From Haliotis asinina (taxonomy: Eukaryota > Mollusca > Gastropoda > Lepetellida > Haliotidae), in contig NC_090288.1 of the NCBI RefSeq assembly GCF_037392515.1, positions 1,178,001 to 1,242,000 on the forward strand: a stretch of 64,000 bases of DNA. Reading direction: 5' to 3'. The position numbers were made by a program, and so were the translations under genes. Under the pieces are notes generated by a model. The model was not told the DNA's origin and did no database searches. It saw only the letters and a list, made by a program, of their open reading frames with translations. Each line of letters opens with the position of its first letter. Within the stretch, counting starts at the first letter, position 1. This document shows positions 1 through 12,668 of this stretch, piece by piece.

Positions 1-12
1 GACTCAGAATAA
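1..12 (+). CDS. 3' end of an upstream copy of the cationic-peptide/EF-hand precursor gene
   Basis: The window opens with the final codons Asp-Ser-Glu-stop of the last exon of another array copy. They match the ends of the four complete genes. The 3' UTR follows, with a polyadenylation signal aataaa at 45-50. Only the end of the gene is present. Confidence 0.9.
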   Translation, partial: DSE

Positions 13-2511
13 TGCTCCTGATCACCATGTTTAGAAATAACTTGAATAAATCAATCTAGCAACATTTAAATGTCTCCTGTCATGTTATCTATGTGTTTCA
101 GCACCAACCTCTCTTTTTCAGTCCATCCCGATGAGGTTGTCTTATCAAAACACGGATGTGATGTGTGCTTTGTTGGAAAAGAGATTTAACACATTTAACA
201 CCACATGATCAGATACTAGTTTGAGTGTCGACTCCCGACAACTGCGATCGTCACTGGCAACAGCATGATTCTGTTTAAATACTAATGACTGGCAATGAGT
301 TGAAACAAGGCTATCGAGCTCATGGGATTGGTACGTAATGCACAAAACGCTTGCTTTAGAACGACATAAACTGAGGTTGGTTGTTGCTTTGGAAGGTCCG
401 TTCAATTTGTATTGTAGGTTAGTTGCTGGAAGACAAATGAGGTTGATAGTTTCATTTTACCAGTGGTCAAACCTCATCTAGTTTTCAATACTCAGGCGTT
501 TATCAAATTAATGACTGTTGAATATACTGTGCACCACATGGAAATGGATGGAGAGTTGAAATGGCTGTTCTGTTTAGACACAATCAATCATTTATGCTGT
601 ACAGAAAGATATAAATATACACAATGCAATTACAACAGTCTTTCTCTCACTACACCTGGTAAGGCTTTTACTCCTCTTGCCAACACAGATTAAAACACAA
701 TGAGAAATTGGACATACTTGCAGTCAGACCAGATGACGGGGAGTTAGTCCTTTTGAGTCTTGATTAAAGGTTCAGTTAAGACGTGAAACAGAAATACACT
801 GACATTTCAGACAAAAACGTTGATAGAAGTCATCTAGAGGCATTTTCCATCCCTTCCCGTCCATAATGCAAGGCGTTCGTCTTCCGTGTCATGTCACAGC
901 TGTGAGAAACGGATGATAGCAGTAACCTACTTACCTGACCTTATCACAGCATAAGTGTGACGTCGTGCGTTGTTGGAAATGAGATGTTCGCACGTTTAAC
1001 ACGAGATGATCAGATACTCAGTATCACCAGCGATCAGTGTGCCACCATTCATCATCGATGGCAACAGCAGAACAGAATATTTTACTCTGGCTATAATGGA
1101 AATTGGTTCCTTTCCTTCTCTGTTCCTCTCTAATCAGTTACGGTGAACAAAGAGGAAGTTTGTCGCATATTAAATTGTATAAACTGTAAATCTACTTGTG
1201 CTGATTGTCTTGTACCAGAAACGCTTACATACCCATTACCCGACACCAGCCCCTTTTTGGTTAAAATCTTTAAGCGAAGATTTTGATATAGGTGTTCTTT
1301 TCGGACACAATCCATCGTTATAACTATATATAGTCGATCAATATTATTATAAATAAAATGGATATGTAAACAACACCATTTATTGGAATATTACTGTCAC
1401 AACTTCACTTGGTAAAAACTAGTACGTCTCTTGTCAACACAGATTAACACTTTGATGAAAACACAGAGATTTTACACCTAAGTCGTTAGCTGAATTTAGA
1501 ATCTATTGAGTCTTTGAGACATATTCACCCTTCAGCAAACGGAAGCTATACGTAGCCGTAGTAGATTTTAAGACAATGTATTGTTCATTAATGAAGTTGA
1601 AATTTGGAAATGTTTTAGATATCGGGGATTGTGAGAGCTTCAATACCATGATTTTTTCACAGAATCAACATGAACAAAAGTATAAGAATCAGTCAGATTA
1701 TATTGTACCTTGGAAGTCAGTACACACTTTAGAGACTCTTAAATAAACATTTGTATTGTTGTATTTATGCCATTTATCTAGGCATTCTGGAGTTTGTCTC
1801 TTACCTACACCCCTCATTTCGTATATACCTTACCTTCAGCGAATATTCTAATGTATCTTCCCAGGTACACTGACTGATCCTCTATCTTCTACACTGAGAC
1901 AAGAAAGAATTTATATATGAAGTAAAGTGAGACAGACGTGCTGGACACCTGACCTGAAAAGGCCAGACATGATAACCCACATCTTTGTTACGCAAAAACG
2001 ACAAACAAAATCACACTCAAATATTCAATTCCTAATATAAGGGTCGTCACCTGAAGGCAATTCAAAGATACAAATAATTTCATTCGTTTAGCTTGGATAT
2101 GTCGGAGGTTGAATATGAAACAATTAGAAGAAATTTTAAAATAAAGGTCAGGTATGTTGGTTTGAATGCTATTACCAATTACACCTGTCTGATCGTCTCG
2201 TGTTACATGTGTTGCCATATCGAGGATCAATGGTATCACACAGACAGGACACCTCAAGTGCGATCAACGGGCAGATTACTTCCTATCTGCTCATCTGACG
2301 TTAAAGCTGTTAAAATGTCATTTCCAGCAAAACGTAAATCACACCTCTGTCGTGATAAGATAAGTAGTTCATAGTCATCCATTTCCCATCTCTCCCAGCT
2401 GTTGCATGATATGATCTCACAGATACACAACAAATTCACCAATCACACAATGTTCCACCTCAGATAATATCTTGTTTTCTTGTTTCTATTCACGAGTTTC
2501 TAATTTCAGTC

Positions 2512-2572
2512 TATATAAATATAAGCATTGAATTCCTACTATCTGCAGAGACACTTTTAGACGTCTTCTTTG
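2512..2572 (+). promoter_or_regulatory. TATA box and noncoding exon 1, array copy 1
   Basis: A TATA box (tatataaata, 2512-2521) precedes a short noncoding first exon that ends at 2572 at a strong donor (gtgagtag). Transcription probably starts near 2540-2550. About 150 bases upstream, at 2354-2363, two overlapping GATA-type motifs (gataagataag) are conserved in all four units. Confidence 0.7.
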
Positions 2573-3044
2573 GTGAGTAGCATTTACTGATATTCTTGTA
2601 TTCTAATTCTTGGAAACCCATTCTTTACTGTTTCATACCTGACACAGGATCCACAATCTGAAACAAAACTGTCATTTTGAATTCAACTAAACCCCAAACA
2701 CGCTACTAAATCACTGGAAATGTGGTTCACTCTCTTGGGGCTGTTGATTGAAGCCACAGATCATTGTAAACACTATGGTCAGCCTTTCTATTCATCAGGA
2801 CAGTTTGATTGAAAATTAGGTCCATTTCTCTTTCGGGTGTTGCTCAGTCAATGACATGCATTTTGCCAAAGACGTAATCAAGTAAATATTCAAGATATGA
2901 TAGTTCAATTCGGTATGATGAACAATGTGCTGTAGTGCCTAGTAGGGCATCACCAAATGTGGTCAGTAGTTTGTTCCACTAACGATTGTATTTGTAGTAT
3001 ACAGATTGATATTTGTGTCATGCAGATAACATCAGGTGATCAGA

Positions 3045-5063
3045 ATGCGGCTGTTCTTTGTCCTCCTGCTTGTGGCCCTGGTTCTAATGCCAGATTCAGA
3101 TGCCTGGGGAAGAAGAAGAAGAAGAAGGAGACGAGGCTGGTTTAGGTTCCGTAGAGTAGTTCGAGGTGTAGGGAGGGCCTACAGGATTTACAGACGCTAC
3201 TCTCACATCATCAATCCAGCAATCTGTAAGAGGACTGTGTATTCTTTCATAAATGGCTTAAAACAAGTATTACTGACAAGTAAAACACAACGAAAAAGCT
3301 GTATTTGAGTGTTTTCTAAATGTAATTTTGTTCAATGGTTGAATATCATTGTTGACATATATAACATGAACTTGTATTTTTACCAAACCATCAAGCAACA
3401 TCGACTGTGTCCTACAGTTGATAAAGCTAGTAGTTTCGTATTTGAATAATTATATCGACGTTTTACATTTCGAATGAACCTGGAATTAGCATGGCAAACA
3501 TGCCAGACATTTTGAACTAGAATACTGTTTCTAGGAAATCAGCAGTGTGTAACATCCTCATCGTGTCGACACAATGACTGGGTGAAAGAATTACTTTCAC
3601 TAGCACAGCTATAACAATTATTCATGTATTGATGTCTTTATTAAGATTTAGTTTTGATGAAACCTGGAACGATTGATGGAACTCTGCACATTGAATTGCT
3701 TATGCTACACCCAAATGTTTTTCATTGTTTTAGAGAGCCAGGAGTTGATAAAGTGTAGCTTCTCGAAAAACACCTCCACACAATAATTTGTCATGTGATG
3801 CGATATGTTCTGTCGTTTAAGAAATGTCCATTTTTCGTTAGGAGACCGCAATATGAAAGCAACATGAAAAGGTACAATGATGGTGTACAAAGTACATCTA
3901 CTTGCTCCAAAAACTTACGTTTTTATACCAGTTGCTGTTTGTTATGGGAGACATAATTACTTCCATTTTGTTTGCAGCAGCCATAGGCAAGAGAAGTATT
4001 GACGAGCTTGATAAGAACAAGGATGGCAATATTGACCAATCAGAAGCTGAGGAACTGATGGAGAGACGGGCAGCCGAAGATCTACTTTCACTTGCTGATG
4101 AAAACGGTAAAACAAAACGGACATTTAATGACCACCTACACATTATTTACCTGAAATGTTAATGTTTTATGAAAACACTGCTAGTAGGTAAATGTTATTA
4201 TTGTGATAATATACATATGCTTCGTGAATAAGGTCTGACTGTTTACTTCAACAATTTCAGGTGATTCGAACGTGAGTTTGGAGGAGTTCTCGAGGAGCAT
4301 CCATGACTTCATGACCATACATTCAGGTAATAGGGCATAACGAGGGCTGAAGGTGGTTTATAGACGCATAAACTGAGATCCGCATCACTCAGTAAGGTCA
4401 GAAGGAATCTGAAACATAGGCCAACAGATCCTGCAGTCGTACACAACGTCTAATATTGATTTGAAGTTATATTTGGGATTACACTTTGTCAGTAATGTAC
4501 TGATTCTGGTAGGTTGTTGGGGTTGTGTCAATCCGGGACAGCCTTCAAGTCGTTACCATCCTGTCATGGGATCACCTTGGCTTCTACAAATTGCAACCGA
4601 AAACTGGTACTTTACATCATTTACATTGTCAAATCCCTGACAACTGTTTATTGAGGGCTACTATTACTGACACTGGTGGGAGTCAACCAAGTCAGCGAAC
4701 CTACCACACTCAGCAATATTCCAGCTATAAGGCGGCAGTCTGAAAACATCCTGTGACCAACAGCATCAGCATCCGTCTACATCACTGAGAACCGAAGTCA
4801 GCAAACCTGAGCACCCGATCACTTTAGTCGCCACTTACGACAAGCATGGGTTATTGAAGATCAATTCTAACCCGGATTTTACCCAAGCTGCAAATATGCA
4901 AAGTTATTAAGAAAGATATCAAATACAACATACGTTTTGGATTACGTTTTCTGCGACATTGTAAACGAGCTTAATGAGTGCCAATTACTTCTTTTCAGAC
5001 CAAGAGTTGCAAGACGAACTTGAGAAGGAGTTTGCTGATGCATTTGATGAGGACTCAGAATAA
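3045..5063 (+). CDS. Secreted Arg-rich amidated peptide precursor with acidic two-EF-hand pro-domain, copy 1
   Basis: Coding exons are 3045-3225, 3978-4106, 4261-4326 and 4999-5063; all introns are phase 1 with GT/AG ends, and exon 2 begins at 3026. The sum is 441 bases, giving 146 residues. Residues 1-20 are a signal peptide (MRLFFVLLLVALVLMPDSDA). Residues 21-63 hold 16 Arg, no Asp or Glu, an Arg8 run at 23-30, and aromatics (WFRF, YRIYRRY). Residues 64-66 are GKR, a typical amidation plus dibasic cleavage site. Residues 67-146 hold 28 acidic and 6 Lys/Arg residues and two canonical EF-hand loops, D72-E83 (DKNKDGNIDQSE) and D101-E112. The layout suggests a membrane-active host-defence peptide released from a calcium-binding acidic pro-domain; the function is inferred. 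A neuropeptide or a mineral-matrix precursor is an alternative. Splicing should be confirmed with RNA. Confidence 0.87.
4681..4875 (-). mobile_element. SINE family 1 in intron 4, copy 1
   Basis: Reversed, this matches the SINEs at 41095 and 63340: a 'cccatgcttgtcgta' head, a 'ctgacttcggtt' middle, and an 'agctggaatattgctgagtg' tail. Because it sits at the same place in every unit, insertion predates amplification. Confidence 0.75.
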
Positions 5064-7564
5064 TGCTCCTGATCACCATGTTTAGAAATAACTTGAATAA
5101 ATCAATCTAGCAACATTTAAATGTCTCCTGTCATGTTATCTATGTGTTTCAGCACCAACCTCTCTTTTTCAGTCCATCCCGATGAGGTTGTCTTATCAAA
5201 ACACGGATGTGATGTGTGCTTTGTTGGAAAAGAGATTTAACACATTTAACACCACATGATCAGATACTAGTTTGAGTGTCGACTCCCGACAACTGCGATC
5301 GTCACTGGCAACAGCATGATTCTGTTTAAATACTAATGACTGGCAATGAGTTGAAACAAGGCTATCGAGCTCATGGGATTGGTACGTAATGCACAAAACG
5401 CTTGCTTTAGAACGACATAAACTGAGGTTGGTTGTTGCTTTGGAAGGTCCGTTCAATTTGTATTGTAGGTTAGTTGCTGGAAGACAAATGAGGTTGATAG
5501 TTTCATTTTACCAGTGGTCAAACCTCATCTAGTTTTCAATACTCAGGCGTTTATCAGATTAATGACAGTTGAATATACTGTGCAGCACATGGAAATGGAT
5601 GGAGAGTTGAAATGGCTGTTCTGTTTAGACACAATCAATCATTTATGCTGTACAGAAAGATATAAATATACACAATGCAATTACAACAGTCTTTCTCTCA
5701 CTACACCTGGTAAGGCTTTTACTCCTCTTGCCAACACAGATTAAAACACAATGAGAAATTGGACATACTTGCAGTCAGACCAGATGACGGGGAGTTAGTC
5801 CTTTTGAGTCTTGATTAAAGGTTCAGTTAAGACGTGAAACAGAAATACACTGACATTTCAGACAAAAACGTTGATAGAAGTCATCTAGAGGCATTTTCCA
5901 TCCCTTCCCGTCCATAATGCAAGGCGTTCGTCTTCCGTGTCATGTCACAGCTGTGAGAAACGGATGATAGCAGTAACCTACTTACCTGACCTTATCACAG
6001 CATAAGTGTGACGTCGTGCGTTGTTGGAAATGAGATGTTCGCACGTTTAACACGAGATGATCAGATACTCAGTATCACCAGCGATCAGTGTGCCACCATT
6101 CATCATCGATGGCAACAGCAGAACAGAATATTTTACTCTGGCTATAATGGAAATTGGTTCCTTTCCTTCTCTGTTCCTCTCTAATCAGTTACGGTGAACA
6201 AAGAGGAAGTTTGTCGCATATTAAATTGTATAAACTGTAAATCTACTTGTGCTGATTGTCTTGTACCAGAAACGCTTACATACCCATTACCCGACACCAG
6301 CCCCTTTTTGGTTAAAATCTTTAAGCGAAGATTTTGATATAGGTGTTCTTTTCGGACACAATCCATCGTTATAACTATATATAGTCGATCAATATTATTA
6401 TAAATAAAATGGATATGTAAACAACACCATTTATTGGAATATTACTGTCACAACTTCACTTGGTAAAAACTAGTACGTCTCTTGTCAACACAGATTAACA
6501 CTTTGATGAAAACTCAAAGATTTTACACCTAAGTTGATAGTTGAATTTAGAATCTATTGAGTCTTTGAGACATATTCACCCTTCAGCAAACGGAAGCTGT
6601 ACGTAGCCGTAGTAGATTTTAAGATAATGTATTGTTCAGTTAATGAAGTTGAAATTTGGAAATGTTTTAGATATCGGGGATTGTGAGAGCTTCAATACCA
6701 TGAATTTTTCACAGAATCAACATGAACAAAAGTATAAGAATCAGTCAGATTATATTGTACCTTGGAAGTCAGTACACACTTTAGAGACTCTTAAATAAAC
6801 ATTTGTATTGTTGTATTTATGCCATTTATCTATGCATTCTGGAGTTTGTCTCTTACCTACACCCCTCATTGCGTAAATACCTTACCTTTAGCGAATAATC
6901 TAATGTATCTTACCCAGGTACACTGACTGATCCTCTATCTTCTACATTGACACAAGAAAGAATTTATATATGAAGTAAAGTGAGACAGACGTGCTGGACA
7001 CCTGACCTGAAAAGGCCAGACATGATAACCCACATCTTTGTTACGCAAAAACGACAAACAAAATCACACTCAAATATTCAATTCCTAATATAAGGGTCGT
7101 CACCTGAAGGCAATTCAAAGATACAAATAATTTCATTCGTTTAGCTTGGATATGTCGGAGGTTGATTATGAAACAATTAGAAGAAATTTTAAAATAAAGG
7201 TCAGGTATGTTGGTTTGAATGCTATTACCAATTACACCTGTCTGATCGTCTCGTGTTACATGTGTTGCCATATCGAGGATCAATGGTATCACACAGACAG
7301 GACACCTCAAGTGCGATCAACGGGCAGATTACTTCCTATCTGCTCATCTGACGTTAAAGCTGTTAAAATGTCATTTCCAGCAAAACGTAAATCACACCTC
7401 TGTCGTGATAAGATAAGTAGTTCATAGTCATCCATTTCCCATCTCTCCCAGCTGTTGCATGATATGATCTCACAGATACACAACAAATTCACCAATCACA
7501 CAATGTTCCACCTCAGATAATATCTTGTTTTCCTGTTTCTATTCACGAGTTTTTAATTTCAGTC
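5052..7564. other. Intergenic half of array unit (unit 2 as example)
   Basis: After the 3' UTR (aataaa near 5096) about 2.4 kb separates one gene from the next promoter. Short open frames exist on both strands, but none has a signal peptide, domain or splice context, and they vary by indels elsewhere in the array. An old internal duplication is visible: the stretch around 5215-5325 resembles that around 6010-6125, and 5705-5760 resembles 6465-6515. Otherwise I see nothing functional here. Units 1, 3 and 4 are equivalent. Confidence 0.6.
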
Positions 7565-7625
7565 TATATAAATATAAACATTGAATTCCTACTATCTGCA
7601 GAGACACTTTTAGACGTCTTCTTTG
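7565..7625 (+). promoter_or_regulatory. TATA box and noncoding exon 1, array copy 2
   Basis: TATA box at 7565-7574; exon 1 ends at 7625 before gtgagtag. Same arrangement as copy 1. Confidence 0.7.
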
Positions 7626-8097
7626 GTGAGTAGCATTTACTGATATTCTTGTATTCTAATTCTTGGAAACCCATTCTTTACTGTTTCATACCTGACACAG
7701 GATCCACAATCTGAAACAAAACTGTCATTTTGAATTCAACTAAACCCCAAACACGCTACTAAATCACTGGAAATGTGGTTCACTCTCTTGGGGCTGTTGA
7801 TTGAAGCCACAGATCATTGTAAACACTATGGTCAGCCTTTTTATTCATCAGGACAGTTTGATTGAAAATTAGGTCCATTTCTCTTTCGGGTGTTGCTCAG
7901 TCAATGACATACATTTTGCCAAAGATATAATCAAGTGAATATTCAAGATATGATAGTTCAATTCGGTATGATGAACAATGTGCTGTAGTGCCTACTAAGG
8001 CATCGCCAAATGTGGTCAGTAGTTTGTTCCACTAACGATTGTATTTGTAGTATACAGATTGATATTTGTGTCATGCAGATAACATCAGTTGATCAGA

Positions 8098-10116
8098 ATG
8101 CGGCTGTTCTTTGTCCTCCTGCTTGTGGCCCTGGTTCTAATGCCAGATTCAGATGCCTGGGGAAGAAGAAGAAGAAGAAGGAGACGAGGCTGGTTTAGGT
8201 TCCGTAGAGTAGTTCGAGGTGTAGGGAGGGCCTACAGGATTTACAGACGCTACTCTCACATCATCAATCCAGCAATCTGTAAGAGGACTGTGTATTCTTT
8301 CATAAATGGCTTAAAACAAGTATTACTGACAAGTAAAACACAACGAAAAAGCTGTATTTGAGTGTTTTCTAAATGTAATTTTGTTCAATGGTTGAATATC
8401 ATTGTTGACATATATAACATGAACTTGTATTTTTACCAAACCATCAAGCAACATCGACTGTGTCGTACAGTTGATAAAGCTAGTAGTTTCGTATTTGAAT
8501 AATTATATCGACGTTTTACATTTCGAATGAACCTGGAATTAGCATGGCAAACATGCCAGACATTTTGAACTAGAATACTGTTTCTAGGAAATCAGCAGTG
8601 TGTAACATCCTCATCGTGTCGACACAATGACTGGGTGAAAGAATTACTTTCACTAGCACAGCTATAACAATTATTCATGTATTGATGTCTTTATTAAGAT
8701 TTAGTTTTGATGAAACCTGGAACGATTGATGGAACTCTGCACATTGAATTGCTTATGCTACACCCAAATGTTTTTCATTGTTTTAGAGAGCCAGGAGTTG
8801 ATAAAGTGTAGCTTCTCGAAAAACACCTCCACACAATAATTTGTCATGTGATGCGATATGTTCTGTCGTTTAAGAAATGTCCATTTTTCGTTAGGAGACC
8901 GCAATATGAAAGCAACATGAAAAGGTACAATGATGGTGTACAAAGTACATCTACTTGCTCCAAAAACTTACGTTTTTATACCAGTTGCTGTTTGTTATGG
9001 GAGACATAATTACTTCCATTTTGTTTGCAGCAGCCATAGGCAAGAGAAGTATTGACGAGCTTGATAAGAACAAGGATGGCAATATTGACCAATCAGAAGC
9101 TGAGGAACTGATGGAGAGACGGGCAGCCGAAGATCTACTTTCACTTGCTGATGAAAACGGTAAAACAAAACGGACATTTAATGACCACCTACACATTATT
9201 TACCTGAAATGTTAATGTTTTATGAAAACACTGCTAGTAGGTAAATGTTATTATTGTGATAATATACATATGCTTCGTGAATAAGGTCTGACTGTTTACT
9301 TCAACAATTTCAGGTGATTCGAACGTGAGTTTGGAGGAGTTCTCGAGGAGCATCCATGACTTCATGACCATACATTCAGGTAATAGGGCATAACGAGGGC
9401 TGAAGGTGGTTTATAGACGCATAAACTGAGATCCGCATCACTCAGTAAGGTCAGAAGGAATCTGAAACATAGGCCAACAGATCCTGCAGTCGTACACAAC
9501 GTCTAATATTGATTTGAAGTTATATTTGGGATTACACTTTGTCAGTAATGTACTGATTCTGGTAGGTTGTTGGGGTTGTGTCAATCCGGGACAGCCTTCA
9601 AGTCGTTACCATCCTGTCATGGGATCACCTTGGCTTCTACAAATTGCAACCGAAAACTGGTACTTTACATCATTTACATTGTCAAATCCCTGACAACTGT
9701 TTATTGAGGGCTACTATTACTGACACTGGTGGGAGTCAACCAAGTCAGCGAACCTACCACACTCAGCAATATTCCAGCTATAAGGCGGCAGTCTGAAAAC
9801 ATCCTGTGACCAACAGCATCAGCATCCGTCTACATCACTGAGAACCGAAGTCAGCAAACCTGAGCACCCGATCACTTTAGTCGCCACTTACGACAAGCAT
9901 GGGTTATTGAAGATCAATTCCAACCCGGATTTTACCCAAGCTGCAAATATACAAAGTTATTAAGAAAGATATCAAATACAACATACGTTTTGGATTACGT
10001 TTTCTGCGACATTGTAAACGAGCTTAATGAGTGCCAATTACTTCTTTTCAGACCAAGAGTTGCAAGACGAACTTGAGAAGGAGTTTGCTGATGCATTTGA
10101 TGAGGACTCAGAATAA
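8098..10116 (+). CDS. Secreted Arg-rich amidated peptide precursor with acidic two-EF-hand pro-domain, copy 2
   Basis: Coding exons are 8098-8278, 9031-9159, 9314-9379 and 10052-10116, with the same splice sites as copy 1. The encoded 146 residues appear identical to copy 1: signal peptide, Arg8-containing basic segment, GKR site and two EF-hand loops. Only noncoding bases differ; for example, the codon three before ATG is TTG here and GTG in copy 1, so ATG at 8098 is the start. The third coding exon boundary has a NAGNAG acceptor (gcagcag) that keeps or drops one alanine just before GKR. Confidence 0.87.
9734..9928 (-). mobile_element. SINE family 1 in intron 4, copy 2
   Basis: Equivalent to the SINE at 4681-4875, carried along with the unit. 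Confidence 0.75.
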
Positions 10117-12607
10117 TGCTCCTGATCAACATGTTTAGAAATAACTTGAATAAATCAATCTAGCAACATTTAAATGTCTCCTGTCATGTTATCTATGTGT
10201 TTCAGCACCAACCTCTCTTTTTCAGTCCATCCCGATGAGGTTGTCTTATCAAAACACGGATGTGATGTGTGCTTTGTTGGAAAAGAGATTTGACACATTT
10301 AACACCACATGATCAGATACTAGTTTGAGTGTCGACTCCCGACAACTGCGATCGTCACTGGCAACAGCATGATTCTGTTTAAATACTAATGACTGGCAAT
10401 GAGTTGAAACAAGGCTATCGAGCTCATGGGATTGGTACGTAATGCACAAAACGCTTGCTTTAGAACGACATAAACTGAGGTTGGTTGTTGCTTTGGAAGG
10501 TCCGTTCAATTTGTATTGTAGGTTAGTTGCTGGAAGACAAATGAGGTTGATAGTTTCATTTTACCAGTGGTCAAACCTCATCTAGTTTTCAATACTCAGG
10601 CGTTTATCAGATTAATGACAGTTGAATATACTGTGCATCACATGGAAATGGATGGAGAGTTGAAATGGCTGTTCTGTTTAGACACAATCAATCATTTATG
10701 CTGTACAGAAAGATATAAATATACACAATGCAATTACAACAGTCTTTCTCTCACTACACCTGGTAAGGCTTTTACTCCTCTTGCCAACACAGATTAAAAC
10801 ACAATGAGAAATTGGACATACTTGCAGTCAGACCAGATGACGGGGAGTTAGTCCTTTTGAGTCTTGATTAAAGGTTCAGTTAAGACGTGAAACAGAAATA
10901 CACTGACATTTCAGACAAAAACGTTGATAGAAGTCATCTAGAGGCATTTTCCATCCCTTCCCGTCCATAATGCAAGGCGTTCGTCTTCCGTGTCATGTCA
11001 CAGCTGTGAGAAACGGATGATAGCAGTAACCTACTTACCTGACCTTATCACAGCATAAGTGTGACGTCGTGCGTTGTTGGAAATGAGATGTTCGCACGTT
11101 TAACACGAGATGATCAGATACTCAGTATCACCAGCGATCAGTGTGCCACCATTCATCATCGATGGCAACAGCAGAACAGAATATTTTACTCTGGCTATAA
11201 TGGAAATTGGTTCCTTTCCTTCTCTGTTCCTCTCTAATCAGTTACGGTGAACAAAGAGGAAGTTTGTCGCATATTAAATTGTATAAACTGTAAATCTACT
11301 TGTGCTGATTGTCTTGTACCAGAAACGCTTACATACTCATTACCCGACACCAGCCCCTTTTTGGTTAAAATCTTTAAGCGAATATTTTGATATAGGTGTT
11401 CTTTTCGGACACAATCCATCGTTATAGTCGATCAATATTATTATAAATAAAATGGATATGTAAACAACGCCATTTATTGGAATATTACTGTCACAACTTC
11501 ACTTGGTAAAAACTAGTACGTCTCTTGTCAACACAGATTAACACTTTGATGAAAACTCAAAGATTTTACACCTAAGTCGATAGTTGAATTTAGAATCTAT
11601 TGAGTCTTTGAGACATATTCACCCTTCAGCAAACGGAAGCTGTACGTAGCCGTAGTAGATTTTAAGATAATGTATTGTTCAGTTAATGAAGTTGAAATTT
11701 GGAAATGTTTTAGATATCGGGGATTGTGAGAGCTTCAATACCATGAATTTTTCACAGAATCAACATGAACAAAAGTATAAGAATCAGTCAGATTATATTG
11801 TACCTTGGAAGTCAGTACACACTTTAGAGACTCTTAAATAAACATTTGTATTGTTGTATTTATGCCATTTATCTAGGCATTCTGGAGTTTGTCTCTTACC
11901 TACACCCCTCATTGCGTAAATACCTTACCTTTAGCGAATAATCTAATGTATCTTACCCAGGTACACTGACTGATCCTCTATCTTCTACATTGACACAAGA
12001 AAGAATTTATATATGAAGTAAAGTGAGACAGACGTGCTGGACACCTGACCTGAAAAGGCCAGACATGATAACCCACATCTTTGTTACGCAAAAACGACAA
12101 ACAAAATCACACTCAAATATTCAATTCCTAATATAAGGGTCGTCACCTGAAGGCAATTCAAAGATACAAATAATTTCATTCGTTTAGCTTGGATATGTCG
12201 GAGGTTGATTATGAAACAATTAGAGGAAATTTTAAAATAAAGGTCAGGTATGTTGGTTTGAATGCTATTACCAATTACACCTGTCTGATCGTCTCGTGTT
12301 ACATGTGTTGCCATATCGAGGATCAATGGTATCACACAGACAGGACACCTCAAGTGCGATCAACGGGCAGATTACTTCCTATCTGCTCATCTGACGTTAA
12401 AGCTGTTAAAATGTCATTTCCAGCAAAACGTAAATCACACCTCTGTCGTGATAAGATAAGTAGTTCATAGTCATCCATTTCCCATCTCTCCCAGCTGTTG
12501 CATGATATGATCTCACAGATACACAACAAATTCACCAATCACACAATGTTCCACCTCAGATAATATCTTGTTTTCCTGTTTCTATTCACGAGTTTCTAAT
12601 TTCAGTC

Positions 12608-12668
12608 TATATAAATATAAACATTGAATTCCTACTATCTGCAGAGACACTTTCAGACGTCTTCTTTG
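12608..12668 (+). promoter_or_regulatory. TATA box and noncoding exon 1, array copy 3
   Basis: TATA box at 12608-12617; exon 1 ends at 12668 at the conserved gtgagtag donor. One T-to-C change lies inside the exon compared with copies 1 and 2. Confidence 0.7.

Noticed and set aside
145-2442. Short open frames (60-95 codons) on both strands in the intergenic half of each array unit
   Set aside because: They recur only because the unit is duplicated. None has a signal peptide, domain, splice context or codon bias, and one overlapping pair on opposite strands changes by frame-altering differences in unit 4.
3036-3044. Extension of the precursor start by three codons upstream of ATG 3045
   Set aside because: The first codon would be GTG (TTG in units 2 and 3), not a normal eukaryotic start; ATG 3045 directly precedes a good signal peptide.
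3898-4143. Minus-strand Ser-rich frame opposite coding exon 3
   Set aside because: A shadow of the EF-hand exon; the + strand frame has splice sites and EF-hand loops.
4525-4743. 72-codon frame in intron 4
   Set aside because: Lies in SINE-derived and adjacent intronic DNA and lacks support.
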